DNA of 64,000 nt from Cryomorpha sp963741985. Lineage in GTDB: Bacteria > Bacteroidota > Bacteroidia > Flavobacteriales_D > Cryomorphaceae. This document shows positions 51,429 through 59,019 of the stretch, piece by piece. Numbering within the stretch: position 1 is the stretch's first letter; each line of letters starts with the position of its first letter. Location: assembly GCA_963741985.1 (NCBI GenBank), contig CAVUKD010000005.1, positions 1-64,000 on the forward strand, given 5' to 3'. The notes under the pieces were generated by a model. The model saw only the letters and a list, made by a program, of their open reading frames with translations, was not told where the DNA came from and searched no databases. Both the position numbers and the translations under genes were made by a program.

Positions 51429-52358
51429 TTATTCTACACTAAATGAGCCGTTTGTTAAAGAATGAGTAGCTCCTGTCGGATTTAGGATATCAATAACGGT
51501 GCATGAAAAAGTTCCGGTAACCGTCCCGGCGGTCTGATCATACTGCGAAATATTCACTGAACCTGTAGAGGAAATAAAGCTCGTTTGTCCTAGCGAATAA
51601 TTAATAGAGTATTGAGAGGAAGTATTCGAAAGGTCGTGATTTCCCACAGTGGCACCCGATGGAATATTTACAGATACGGTCTTACCTGAGTTATTGGTAC
51701 CTATAAGTAGAATTGCACCACCAAAGGATGAGGCAGAAACATAATCTGGATTAAAGGTTGCCCCATCGATATCAACAATCAAGCTACTTTCTCCACTTCC
51801 GCCGCCACCAGTAAAACCAACGCGTGTCAGTGGAGCTGAAAATGAAATATTTTCCATTTTTCCATAAAGATCATCGTCGTCATTCGGATTAACAATAAAC
51901 CATTTTGCAAAATTGTCGCTACCGCTGCATTTAAGAAGATCGTCAGAATCTCCATTATCGCTAATCGTAATATTTCCTAAATTCGCAGTGACCCCATCAT
52001 CTGTTTCCGTGGTCGCGGGCGTCGTAAGACTGTCAGCTGAATAGGTAGAATAATTGTAAGTGTTCGAATTCATCAAGTGTGCAGTTTCCTCCCCGTTATT
52101 TAGAACGATTTCAATTACGTCCCCACTTGCGCTGGTGGCAGTGATGGTAAGATCTCCAAAGATGGAAGTATCCAAAACCGCTTTGGCACTGGTCGCTGTC
52201 CACTGTGACACTTCACCGGCAGCATTTGTAAACTGCCCGGTAAATGAACCGGTATTCGCCGGTGGTGACGGATCGTTATCGTCTTTGCCGCCACAGGCAG
52301 TAATAGCGATTGCGCTGAGGCAAATAAGGCCCGTAAATAGTTGATTCTTTAATTTCAT
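51429..52358 (-). CDS. Ig-like/DUF6252-type lipoprotein
   Basis: 309 aa. Lipoprotein signal MKLKNQLFTGLICLSAIAITAC with the Cys at residue 22, and a GGKDDNDPSPPANTG surface linker. The mature part is Ser/Thr-rich beta-structure with two domains, one around NTYNYSTYSADS and one around TYSINYSLGQTSFISS...TGTFSCTVIDI, resembling DUF6252-type lipoproteins (GTFS...NGSF ending). No known function. A 337-bp upstream region includes a hairpin that could terminate the leader (see 52517-52546). Surface-exposed by the negatively charged sequence after the Cys, as in Bacteroidota lipoprotein export signals. Confidence 0.7.
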   Translation of the reverse strand: MKLKNQLFTGLICLSAIAITACGGKDDNDPSPPANTGSFTGQFTNAAGEVSQWTATSAKAVLDTSIFGDLTITATSASGDVIEIVLNNGEETAHLMNSNTYNYSTYSADSLTTPATTETDDGVTANLGNITISDNGDSDDLLKCSGSDNFAKWFIVNPNDDDDLYGKMENISFSAPLTRVGFTGGGGSGESSLIVDIDGATFNPDYVSASSFGGAILLIGTNNSGKTVSVNIPSGATVGNHDLSNTSSQYSINYSLGQTSFISSTGSVNISQYDQTAGTVTGTFSCTVIDILNPTGATHSLTNGSFSVE

Positions 52359-52740
52359 AACTTTAAGTTTTTATTAAATAATTTGGCCGAAGTTATAATT
52401 TTTGGGGAAAACGGCTAAAAGTTAAAAGTCTACATTCTTGGAATGATTAATGATAGGGTACTGAGGCTCGCGACAAGGAGTTTAGAATGATCCGGTCACG
52501 TGTAAATGAAACAAAAAAAAAGTGCTCGTCTGGTAACGAACACTTTTAAGATTTTAAAATAAGTAAGCATCTTATTTCACTCGCATTCTACTTGCGAGAA
52601 TCATAAATTAGACGAGCATTATTTTGATGGTTGCCTTTAATCGAATAAAAATTTAGAATTGCCCCTTGTTTTAGGCAGCTCGTCGTAATTAACCGTTGAA
52701 ATATGAGCATTTTACAATTTTGAAAAATATTCAAAAAATT
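52359..52740. other. Intergenic region, 382 bp, with an orphan hairpin
   Basis: Holds the terminator-like hairpin at 52,517-52,546 and short AT-rich spans. No ORF of credible content. An in-frame TTG at 52696 extends the DUF2141 frame upstream, but the ATG at 52741 is preferred. Confidence 0.5.
52517..52546 (-). terminator. Terminator-type hairpin on the minus strand, in the leader of the lipoprotein gene
   Basis: AAAAGTGTTCGT-taccag-ACGAGCACTTTT (one mismatch) followed by nine T on the minus strand. No minus-strand gene ends upstream, so it lies 160-190 bp before the start of the 51429-52358 gene, in its presumed leader. It may be an attenuator or the 3' end of a small RNA. Confidence 0.65.
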
Positions 52741-53205
52741 ATGAATTATCTCTTGAGTTCCAGATTCAAAAAATTTTTAATCCCCTTTTTTGGTTGTATG
52801 ATCGTCGCTTTAATGGCATTTAAAGATGGGAAGCTATCCCTTCAGGAATCAGATGTGAACGTTACTCTCAAGATGGAAAGTTTAAAACCTCAGAAAAGTG
52901 TAATTTTCGTGGCTGTATTTGACAACTCAGATACATTTCTGGATAAAAATCGATTTAAAAGTTTCAAAATAGAAAGCTCCGGAGAGACTTCTGTTTCTAA
53001 AGTGATCAGTTTGCCCCAAGGCACTTATGCAATGGCGGTTTTTCAGGATTTAAATGAAAATGAAAAACTCGATAAGAATTTTATCGGGATTCCCACCGAA
53101 CCGTATAGTTTTTCAAATGGCGCCGCAGGACGCTTCGGGCCTCCATCGTGGGAAGAGGCTAGGGTGATAATAAATAAAGAAACTGTGTTAAAATTTAAAT
53201 TTTAA
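52741..53205 (+). CDS. DUF2141 domain-containing secreted protein
   Basis: 154 aa from ATG 52741; a TTG 45 bp upstream would add a non-hydrophobic tail. A signal-anchor-like hydrophobic stretch (FLIPFFGCMIVALMAF) is at residues 12-27. DUF2141 blocks: SVIFVAVFDNSDTFL, SKVISLPQGTYAMAVFQDLNENEKLDKNFIGIPTEPYSFSNGAAGRFGPPSWEEA, shown here split: FQDLNENEKLD (about 105-115) and SNGAAGRFGPPS. The D-x-N-x-N-x-x-L-D motif resembles a calcium-binding loop. Envelope protein of unknown role. Separate from the downstream corA by 67 bp. Confidence 0.85.
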   Translation: MNYLLSSRFKKFLIPFFGCMIVALMAFKDGKLSLQESDVNVTLKMESLKPQKSVIFVAVFDNSDTFLDKNRFKSFKIESSGETSVSKVISLPQGTYAMAVFQDLNENEKLDKNFIGIPTEPYSFSNGAAGRFGPPSWEEARVIINKETVLKFKF

Positions 53206-53248
53206 ATCGGAATGCATTTTTAAAAAGAAGGAAATAGATTCAAATATT

Positions 53249-53256
53249 TACCTTCG
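53249..53256 (+). promoter_or_regulatory. -7 promoter-like element (TACCTTCG) of corA
   Basis: TAnnTTCG variant, 16 bp before the corA start codon; it nearly repeats the elements before paaG and the MFS gene. Confidence 0.4.
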
Positions 53257-53272
53257 GCATTCTAATAAAGAA

Positions 53273-54337
53273 ATGGCACAGTTACTTAAGAAGCGCACCA
53301 AAAAGAAAGGCACCCCGCCGGGAAGTTTAATTTTCGTTGGAAAAAGAAGAACTTCAAAGGTTACCATTGATCTTATAAAATACAGCGTTGATTCTTGCGA
53401 GCGAATAGAAGATATTTCGATTGAAAAAGTTCCGGATTACCGCGATGATAATTCTATAATATGGTTAAATATCACCGGATTACATCAAATTAATATTATT
53501 GAATCAATCGGCACCATGTTTAGTATACATCCACTAACGCTGGAAGATATTCTGAATACAGATCAACGTCCGAAAATGGATATTGGTGAGAATCATATTG
53601 TATTTTTTATAAAAATGCTTCAACTTAATCCAAAAACGAGGCTTGTACAATCAGAACAAATCACAATAATAATGGGCCAGAATTATCTTCTCAGTTTTCA
53701 GGAAGCAGCAGGAGACGTTTTTGATACCATCCGTGACCGGTTAATCAACGCCACCACGAGTATCAGAAAATGGGGAACCGATTATCTGGCCTTTGCGCTT
53801 ATGGATTCCATTGTCGACAATTACATTTTTGCTATTGAGCAACTCGGTACTGAAATAGAACTATTGGTAGATGATATGCTGAAAACCCAAGACAATGATC
53901 TTCTCAATAAAGTGAATATCTATCGGAGAGAAATAAACCTCTACCGACGAATTGTACGCCCATCGATGGAAATGATTTATATGTTTGAAAAAACAGACTC
54001 ACCCCTCATTTCCAAGAAAACGAATCCTTTTTTACGAGATTTGGGAGACCATATTCAGCATGCAAACGAAGCTGTTGAGATCTACAAAGAGTTGCTCAAT
54101 GAGGAATTAGGTATTTTTCACATGAATATGAGCAATCGATTGAATGATATACTGCGTGTACTCACTATTTTTTCTGTGGTATTTATACCGCTAACTTTTG
54201 TCGCTGGGGTGTATGGGACTAATTTTGAATATTTACCCGAGATTCATTATAAGTACGGCTATCCATTATTCTGGCTGGTACTTATTATTATTGCGTCCGG
54301 AATGCTCTATTACTTCAATCGAAAAAAATGGCTATGA
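53273..54337 (+). CDS. corA: CorA family divalent cation transporter with GTN instead of GMN
   Basis: 354 aa. Large cytoplasmic alpha/beta domain, then two membrane helices at the C-terminus (about residues 294-314 and 327-347). HPLTLEDILNTDQRPKMD (about 84-101) is a CorA block, as is IYRREINLYRRIVRPSMEM. The pore signature before the loop reads VAGVYGTNFEYLPE, with Thr316 (codon ACT, 54,218-54,220) where CorA has Met of Y-GMN-F. The end RKKWL is the basic CorA tail. Transports Mg2+/Co2+ or a related ion; with the changed signature the ion preference is uncertain. Confidence 0.9.
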   Translation: MAQLLKKRTKKKGTPPGSLIFVGKRRTSKVTIDLIKYSVDSCERIEDISIEKVPDYRDDNSIIWLNITGLHQINIIESIGTMFSIHPLTLEDILNTDQRPKMDIGENHIVFFIKMLQLNPKTRLVQSEQITIIMGQNYLLSFQEAAGDVFDTIRDRLINATTSIRKWGTDYLAFALMDSIVDNYIFAIEQLGTEIELLVDDMLKTQDNDLLNKVNIYRREINLYRRIVRPSMEMIYMFEKTDSPLISKKTNPFLRDLGDHIQHANEAVEIYKELLNEELGIFHMNMSNRLNDILRVLTIFSVVFIPLTFVAGVYGTNFEYLPEIHYKYGYPLFWLVLIIIASGMLYYFNRKKWL

Positions 54338-54402
54338 CCATTTCATACCTATATAGAAACCAAAAAGCAAAAGCCTAATTTAGGCGTTCAAAACATTCAA
54401 AT

Positions 54403-56298
54403 ATGAGATTAAAATATAGCATCTTATTACTTATTCTTCCTTTTCTTGCTTCGGCACAAACGATGACCCCCGAGCTGCTTTGGTCGCTCGGACGCGTGAA
54501 TGCGGATGGACTTTCTGATGATGGAAACAACTTGATCTACAGTGTTTCTATTCCAAATATAGATTCGAATAGTTTCGATTCAAAAACCTATAGTCTTACA
54601 TTGAGTAGTGGCGCAGTTGAATCAATTACGGATCCGATGATGCTGTTGAAAGATTCCAAAATATCAAACGATGGGAATTGGAAGCTGACCAGTAAATCTG
54701 TAAAAGTCGATAATGTAACCGGGACAGATTATTATCCAAAATGGCCGAAAAGCAATGTCATGATTTTCGATCAGTTGAATATTCGCCATTGGGATACTTG
54801 GGAAACCGGTGCGCATAATCATGTTTTTGTAGAATCGCTCGATGGCAAAAAGTCGATCGATATCATGAAAGATGAGGCATTCGATACCCCTTTAAAACCT
54901 TTTGGCGGAAGCGAAGACTATATATGGAGTGCAGATGGAAAATCGGTAATTTACGTTTGCAAAAAGCTGGAAGGTAACCAGTATGTGAACAGTACGAATA
55001 CGGATTTGTATGAATACAATCTCGAAAACGGAGCCACAAAAAATCTGACTGAAGGGAATTTAGGCTATGATAAAAATCCTGCCATTTCATCGACCGGAAT
55101 GCTGGGATGGCTTTCTATGAAGCGCGATGGCTACGAAAGCGATAAAAATGATATTAAAATAATGCAGGAGGGGAAAGCCGTCAACCTCACTGCAGATTGG
55201 GATGGAACCGTGGATGGATTTAAGTGGGCTACGGATGGACAGTCCATTTATTTTAATGCGCCGATTATGGGCACCATTCAATTGTTTCAAATCGAAGTGC
55301 CTTCAAAATCCAACAAAATGCCTCAGGTAAAACAAATTACGAAAGGGCAGTGGGACATAACCGGAATCGTAGCCCAAAAGAAAAACGAACTTTTTGTAAC
55401 CCGTACCGATATGAATCACGCTGTTGAAGTGTATTCAGTCGATTTGAAATCTGCTAAAATGAAGCAGATCACCCATGTGAATGATGAAGCCTACGAGCAA
55501 ATTACATTGAGCAAAGTTGAGTCGCGCATGATCAAAACCACCGATGGAAAGGAAATGCTTACCTGGGTGATTTATCCGCCAAATTTCGATCCATCGAAAA
55601 AATATCCCACATTACTCTATACTCAGGGCGGCCCACAATCACCTCTCAGTCAATTTTATTCGTTCCGTTGGAATTTTCAATTGATGGCTGCTAATGGGTA
55701 TATTGTCGTAGCTCCAAATCGACGTGGGATGCCTGGATACGGTGTGAAATGGAATGAGGCGATCTCGCAAGACTGGGGCGGACTCGATATGCAGGATTAT
55801 CTTGTAGCCATTGATTCTCTCGCCAAAGAACCCTTTGTGGACAAGGACCATTTGGGATGTGTAGGTGCCAGTTATGGTGGGTATTCTGTATTCTTTTTAG
55901 AAGGCATTGCAGAGGGACGATTCAAAACATTCATTTCGCATGACGGGCCTTTCGATCTTAGAAGTATGTATGGCACTACCGAAGAACTATTCTTTATGAA
56001 TTGGGATATCGGTGGCCCTTATTGGGAGAAGGATAATGCTATTGCACAAAAGGGCTATGAGGAATTTAACCCCGTAAACCATGTGCAGGATTGGAAAACT
56101 CCTATTTTGATTGTTCAAGGCGGTAAAGATTTTCGAATTCCAATAGGGCAGGGCATTGCTGCATTTACAGCCGCACAACAACAAGGATTGAAAAGTCGAT
56201 TGGTACTTCTTCCAGAAGAAAATCACTGGGTTCTCTCTCCTCAAAATGGATTGGTTTGGCAAAATGAATTTTTTCGCTGGCTTAAAGAAACAATATAG
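54403..56298 (+). CDS. S9 family dipeptidyl-/acylaminoacyl-peptidase
   Basis: 631 aa, secreted. Signal peptide MRLKYSILLLILPFLASA. Beta-propeller at about residues 25-370 (TPELLWSLGRVN... opening) and an alpha/beta-hydrolase domain after 400. Catalytic triad: Ser490 in GASYGG, Asp576 in GGKDFRIP, His608 in EENHW. Dipeptidyl aminopeptidase/DPP5-type substrate pocket segments APNRRGMPGYG and DWGGLDMQDYL are present. Probably periplasmic, processing short peptides. Intact, in contrast to the broken prolyl oligopeptidase at the left end. Confidence 0.93.
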   Translation: MRLKYSILLLILPFLASAQTMTPELLWSLGRVNADGLSDDGNNLIYSVSIPNIDSNSFDSKTYSLTLSSGAVESITDPMMLLKDSKISNDGNWKLTSKSVKVDNVTGTDYYPKWPKSNVMIFDQLNIRHWDTWETGAHNHVFVESLDGKKSIDIMKDEAFDTPLKPFGGSEDYIWSADGKSVIYVCKKLEGNQYVNSTNTDLYEYNLENGATKNLTEGNLGYDKNPAISSTGMLGWLSMKRDGYESDKNDIKIMQEGKAVNLTADWDGTVDGFKWATDGQSIYFNAPIMGTIQLFQIEVPSKSNKMPQVKQITKGQWDITGIVAQKKNELFVTRTDMNHAVEVYSVDLKSAKMKQITHVNDEAYEQITLSKVESRMIKTTDGKEMLTWVIYPPNFDPSKKYPTLLYTQGGPQSPLSQFYSFRWNFQLMAANGYIVVAPNRRGMPGYGVKWNEAISQDWGGLDMQDYLVAIDSLAKEPFVDKDHLGCVGASYGGYSVFFLEGIAEGRFKTFISHDGPFDLRSMYGTTEELFFMNWDIGGPYWEKDNAIAQKGYEEFNPVNHVQDWKTPILIVQGGKDFRIPIGQGIAAFTAAQQQGLKSRLVLLPEENHWVLSPQNGLVWQNEFFRWLKETI

Positions 56299-56393
56299 TG
56301 TATGACCGAAAAGTCCAATTTCTTCGTTTTGTTTAATCTTGAAATTTTTGCGCCGTACACACCAATTCAGTTGAGAAAGACTTTTTAGAATTT

Positions 56394-57101
56394 ATGGAGG
56401 AAGCGATGAAGAAAATAGCATTTGTCACGGGAGCGAATCGCGGAATTGGCTTCGAAATTTCCCGTCAACTCTGCTTCAAAGGTTATAAGGTATATATGGG
56501 CAGCCGGAATCTGGGGCGTATTTCCCAATCTAGTGGCCTCCTGCGCGGTGAAGGACATGAAGTTGAGCATATTATCATGGATGTAACCGATTCGCAAACG
56601 ATTGATGCATTTGTAAAATTGCTTGAATCCAGAAACGAAAAACTCGATGCACTTATCAATAATGCGGGAGTAGCCCTCGATAAGAATTCGCGAATTCTTG
56701 AAACGAGTCATGACGATATTCTTACCACGCTTGAAACGAATGCTATTGCACCTTTGATACTTACGCGCAAGTTATTGCCTTGCATGCATCAAGGTAGCCG
56801 CGTAGTAATGATGTCGAGTAGGTTAGGGCAGGTTTGCGAGGATATAAGTACCTCTTCACCGATTTATAGCTTATCGAAAGTATGTCTCAATTTTATTACA
56901 AGACAGTTGGCCATGGAATTAGAAAAAATGAAAATCGCTGTAAATGCAGTAACTCCCGGTCATGTGAGAACTGCCATGGGCGGTGAAAATGCTCCCCGCT
57001 CGACAAACGAAGGAGCTGAAACTCCGGTCTGGCTGGCCACCGAAGTAGAGATTGAACATACGGGTAAATTTTGGTTAGATAAAAAAGAAATTTCCTGGTA
57101 A
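56394..57101 (+). CDS. Short-chain dehydrogenase/reductase (SDR)
   Basis: 235 aa; a start at 56406 (MKKIAF) is equally possible. NAD(P)-binding TGANRGIGFEIS (about residues 12-23), NNAGVALDK with the NAG motif (about 90-98), catalytic Ser in MMSSRLG (about 141-147) and Tyr158-x-x-x-Lys162 in YSLSK. NAVTPGHVRT follows. Resembles carbonyl-reductase-type classical SDRs. The stop abuts the ATG of the GT2 gene (zero gap), so both are coupled. Substrate unknown; with GT2 neighbours a sugar or lipid role is possible. Confidence 0.9.
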   Translation: MEEAMKKIAFVTGANRGIGFEISRQLCFKGYKVYMGSRNLGRISQSSGLLRGEGHEVEHIIMDVTDSQTIDAFVKLLESRNEKLDALINNAGVALDKNSRILETSHDDILTTLETNAIAPLILTRKLLPCMHQGSRVVMMSSRLGQVCEDISTSSPIYSLSKVCLNFITRQLAMELEKMKIAVNAVTPGHVRTAMGGENAPRSTNEGAETPVWLATEVEIEHTGKFWLDKKEISW

Positions 57102-57878
57102 ATGACTCCGATTTCGGCTGTAATTATCACCTTTAATGAAGAACGGAATATTGCCCGCTGCATTGATTCTCTCAATGAGGTTGTCGATGAAATTGTTATT
57201 GTAGACAGTTTTTCAACTGATCGCACAGAGGAGATTGCTAGACAGCGACAGGTTAAATTCATCAGCCATGCCTTTGATGGATATATCGAGCAAAAAAACT
57301 GGGCGCTGACACAGGCTTCACATCCGCATGTTCTCTCACTAGATGCCGACGAAGCACTTTCTGAACCTCTAAAGAAAGCGATTATTAATGCCAAAAAATC
57401 CGGATTGAAAGACGGATACCGTATGAAAAGGCTCACCAACTATTGTGGGCATTGGATTCATCATTGCGGCTGGTATCCAGACATTAAGCTGCGGCTGTTT
57501 GATACCCGGAAAGGTGCTTGGGGTGGCCGAAATCCGCACGATATCTATATCTTGAAATCAGATGAAAAAACCGACCTCCTCTCGGGCGACTTGCTTCATT
57601 ATTCGTTCTACACCATTGATCAACACGTAGATACTGCCAATAAATTTTCGACTATCAAGGCGCGAAATATGTTTGAGAACGGAAGAAAAGTCAATATTTT
57701 CCAACTTCTGATTTATCCCCGATTCCGTTTTTTCCGCGATTATATTGTCAAACAAGGGTTCCGCGATGGCTTTTATGGTTTTGTGGTATGTAAAATTTCC
57801 GCACACACGGTATTTCTTAAACTGGTAAAGCTACGGGATTTGAATCGGCAAGCCAAGAGAGCGGAAATGGACAATTAA
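57102..57878 (+). CDS. Glycosyltransferase family 2 (lipopolysaccharide core type, WaaE/KdtX-like)
   Basis: 258 aa. GT-A signature ISAVIITFNEERNIARCIDSL (about residues 3-23, split: FNEERNI), IVIVDSFSTDRTEEIA with the DxxSxDxT motif, HVLSLDADEALSEPL with the DxD metal site (about 77-82), then HWIHHCGWYPDIKLRLFDTRKGAWGG of the WaaE type. Adds a sugar to a lipid-A/LPS-core or capsule acceptor at the cytoplasmic face; the C-terminal amphipathic region RFRFFRDYIVKQGFRDGFYGFVV may bind the membrane. Second of four tightly packed genes. Confidence 0.9.
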   Translation: MTPISAVIITFNEERNIARCIDSLNEVVDEIVIVDSFSTDRTEEIARQRQVKFISHAFDGYIEQKNWALTQASHPHVLSLDADEALSEPLKKAIINAKKSGLKDGYRMKRLTNYCGHWIHHCGWYPDIKLRLFDTRKGAWGGRNPHDIYILKSDEKTDLLSGDLLHYSFYTIDQHVDTANKFSTIKARNMFENGRKVNIFQLLIYPRFRFFRDYIVKQGFRDGFYGFVVCKISAHTVFLKLVKLRDLNRQAKRAEMDN

Positions 57879-57880
57879 TA

Positions 57881-58090
57881 ATGGGCACGCTGAGCAATCC
57901 ATTTGCCATTGGTAAAAGAGAGCCTCATATACAGGAAAAAGCAATAGACCATTTCGCAATGAAAATCTGGGAATTGGCATTAAGATACCCGCCTAATTTT
58001 AGCACGTTTTTTGCCTTTTGTCTACTCCTAATCTTGCCATGCTTATCGATATTAAAATTTCCATATCTTGTCCTGAACAGCCAACGATGA
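57881..58090 (+). CDS. Small single-pass membrane protein, translationally coupled
   Basis: 69 aa, family not recognised. It starts with ATG 2 bp after the GT2 stop and ends in an ATGA overlap with the following 287-aa gene (58,087-58,090). Those two junctions are what one would expect of a genuine coupled gene. A basic amphipathic N-terminal half (AIDHFAMKIWELALRYPP) precedes one membrane helix (FSTFFAFCLLLILPCLSIL, about residues 42-60). Similar small proteins are easily missed by gene finders. The alternative is that the frame is chance and the next gene uses an upstream TTG. Confidence 0.5.
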   Translation: MGTLSNPFAIGKREPHIQEKAIDHFAMKIWELALRYPPNFSTFFAFCLLLILPCLSILKFPYLVLNSQR

Positions 58091-58950
58091 AATCTGAAGA
58101 AGTCATAACTTGCAACCCAAAAGATATTTCGGCCTTTCAGGATATTGTCAATTTATCCATTCGAAATGCCTTGCTATCTATTAGCTTTTTCGGCCAATCA
58201 TTCAATTCAGAAAATGTTGTTCACCAGGTGACCCAAAAAATAAAGGATCAAATTTGTTTGAGAATTCTTGCGCTCTACGCAAAAGAAAATCAATTGGAAA
58301 TTACGTTTCAGCACGATCAGCGCACTTCCTGGAAATCCCTACAATATGACTTCACTTATCAAAATATTGAATGGAATTTTATTGCGAATTCGATCCTCTC
58401 GGTGGAGAATTTGGCTCCAAGCGAAATACTGAAATTACCGGCTCTTGTTCCCAATCGATTTGAATCCGATCTTTGGAATGAAAGGCTTAAAGATCCGAAT
58501 ATCCGTCGAAAGTTCCTCTTTGGTTTTACCTTAGAAAAAGAATGGATTGACTTCAGAGAAGCAATTCCTGCCATTCTCACACTGGAAAGACTTGCCTATC
58601 TTAAAAAAACTTCTTACGAAAACTTAGGTAGAAATCCTGCGTCAAAATCCTTTAATGAAAATGCTTTTTGGACGGAATTGGAGAAAGCAGGTCAAATTCC
58701 AAAAATACATTTCTCGAATATTCCAACCCTCATTATTTGTGGAATAGCCGGAGAAAAGGAATTTACATTTTTTGCAGATACCGACAGTGATTTGGCACAT
58801 GGTTATTCCCTTTTTACCGGAAAATATTACGAGCACATTCCCGGGGGTGGTTTGTCTTTTTTAAAAGGTATAATTAAAACGGAGTTTCGCAATGCCACCT
58901 GTCCTATGCAGTCTTTACCTTCCTTTCAGTCTACGATTCAAGCTCAATAA
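58087..58950 (+). CDS. Uncharacterised cytoplasmic protein, no recognised family
   Basis: 287 aa from ATG 58087, chosen because it overlaps the small membrane protein stop as ATGA; in-frame ATG 58039 and TTG 58018 lie inside that frame. Helical N-terminal half with ISAFQDIVNLSIRNALLSISFFG, a central YQNIEWNFIANSIL strand-helix, and a C-terminal IPTLIICGIAGEKEFTFFADTDSD with a DTDSD acidic cluster, ending HIPGGGLSFLKG. No signal peptide or membrane segment. I cannot match it to a family. Neighbours (SDR, GT2, Tet-type exporter) give little hint. Confidence 0.7.
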   Translation: MKSEEVITCNPKDISAFQDIVNLSIRNALLSISFFGQSFNSENVVHQVTQKIKDQICLRILALYAKENQLEITFQHDQRTSWKSLQYDFTYQNIEWNFIANSILSVENLAPSEILKLPALVPNRFESDLWNERLKDPNIRRKFLFGFTLEKEWIDFREAIPAILTLERLAYLKKTSYENLGRNPASKSFNENAFWTELEKAGQIPKIHFSNIPTLIICGIAGEKEFTFFADTDSDLAHGYSLFTGKYYEHIPGGGLSFLKGIIKTEFRNATCPMQSLPSFQSTIQAQ

Positions 58951-59000
58951 TTTCAGTTGCGTAAAAAGATAAACCAGTGTTTCTCTTTGGGATAAAAATG

Positions 59001-59008
59001 TACTTTTG
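59001..59008 (+). promoter_or_regulatory. -7 promoter element (TACTTTTG) of the Tet-type MFS gene
   Basis: Exact TAnnTTTG, 11 bp before the GTG start at 59020, implying a leader of only a few bases. Same sequence as before def. Confidence 0.5.
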
Positions 59009-59019
59009 GTGCCTTCATC

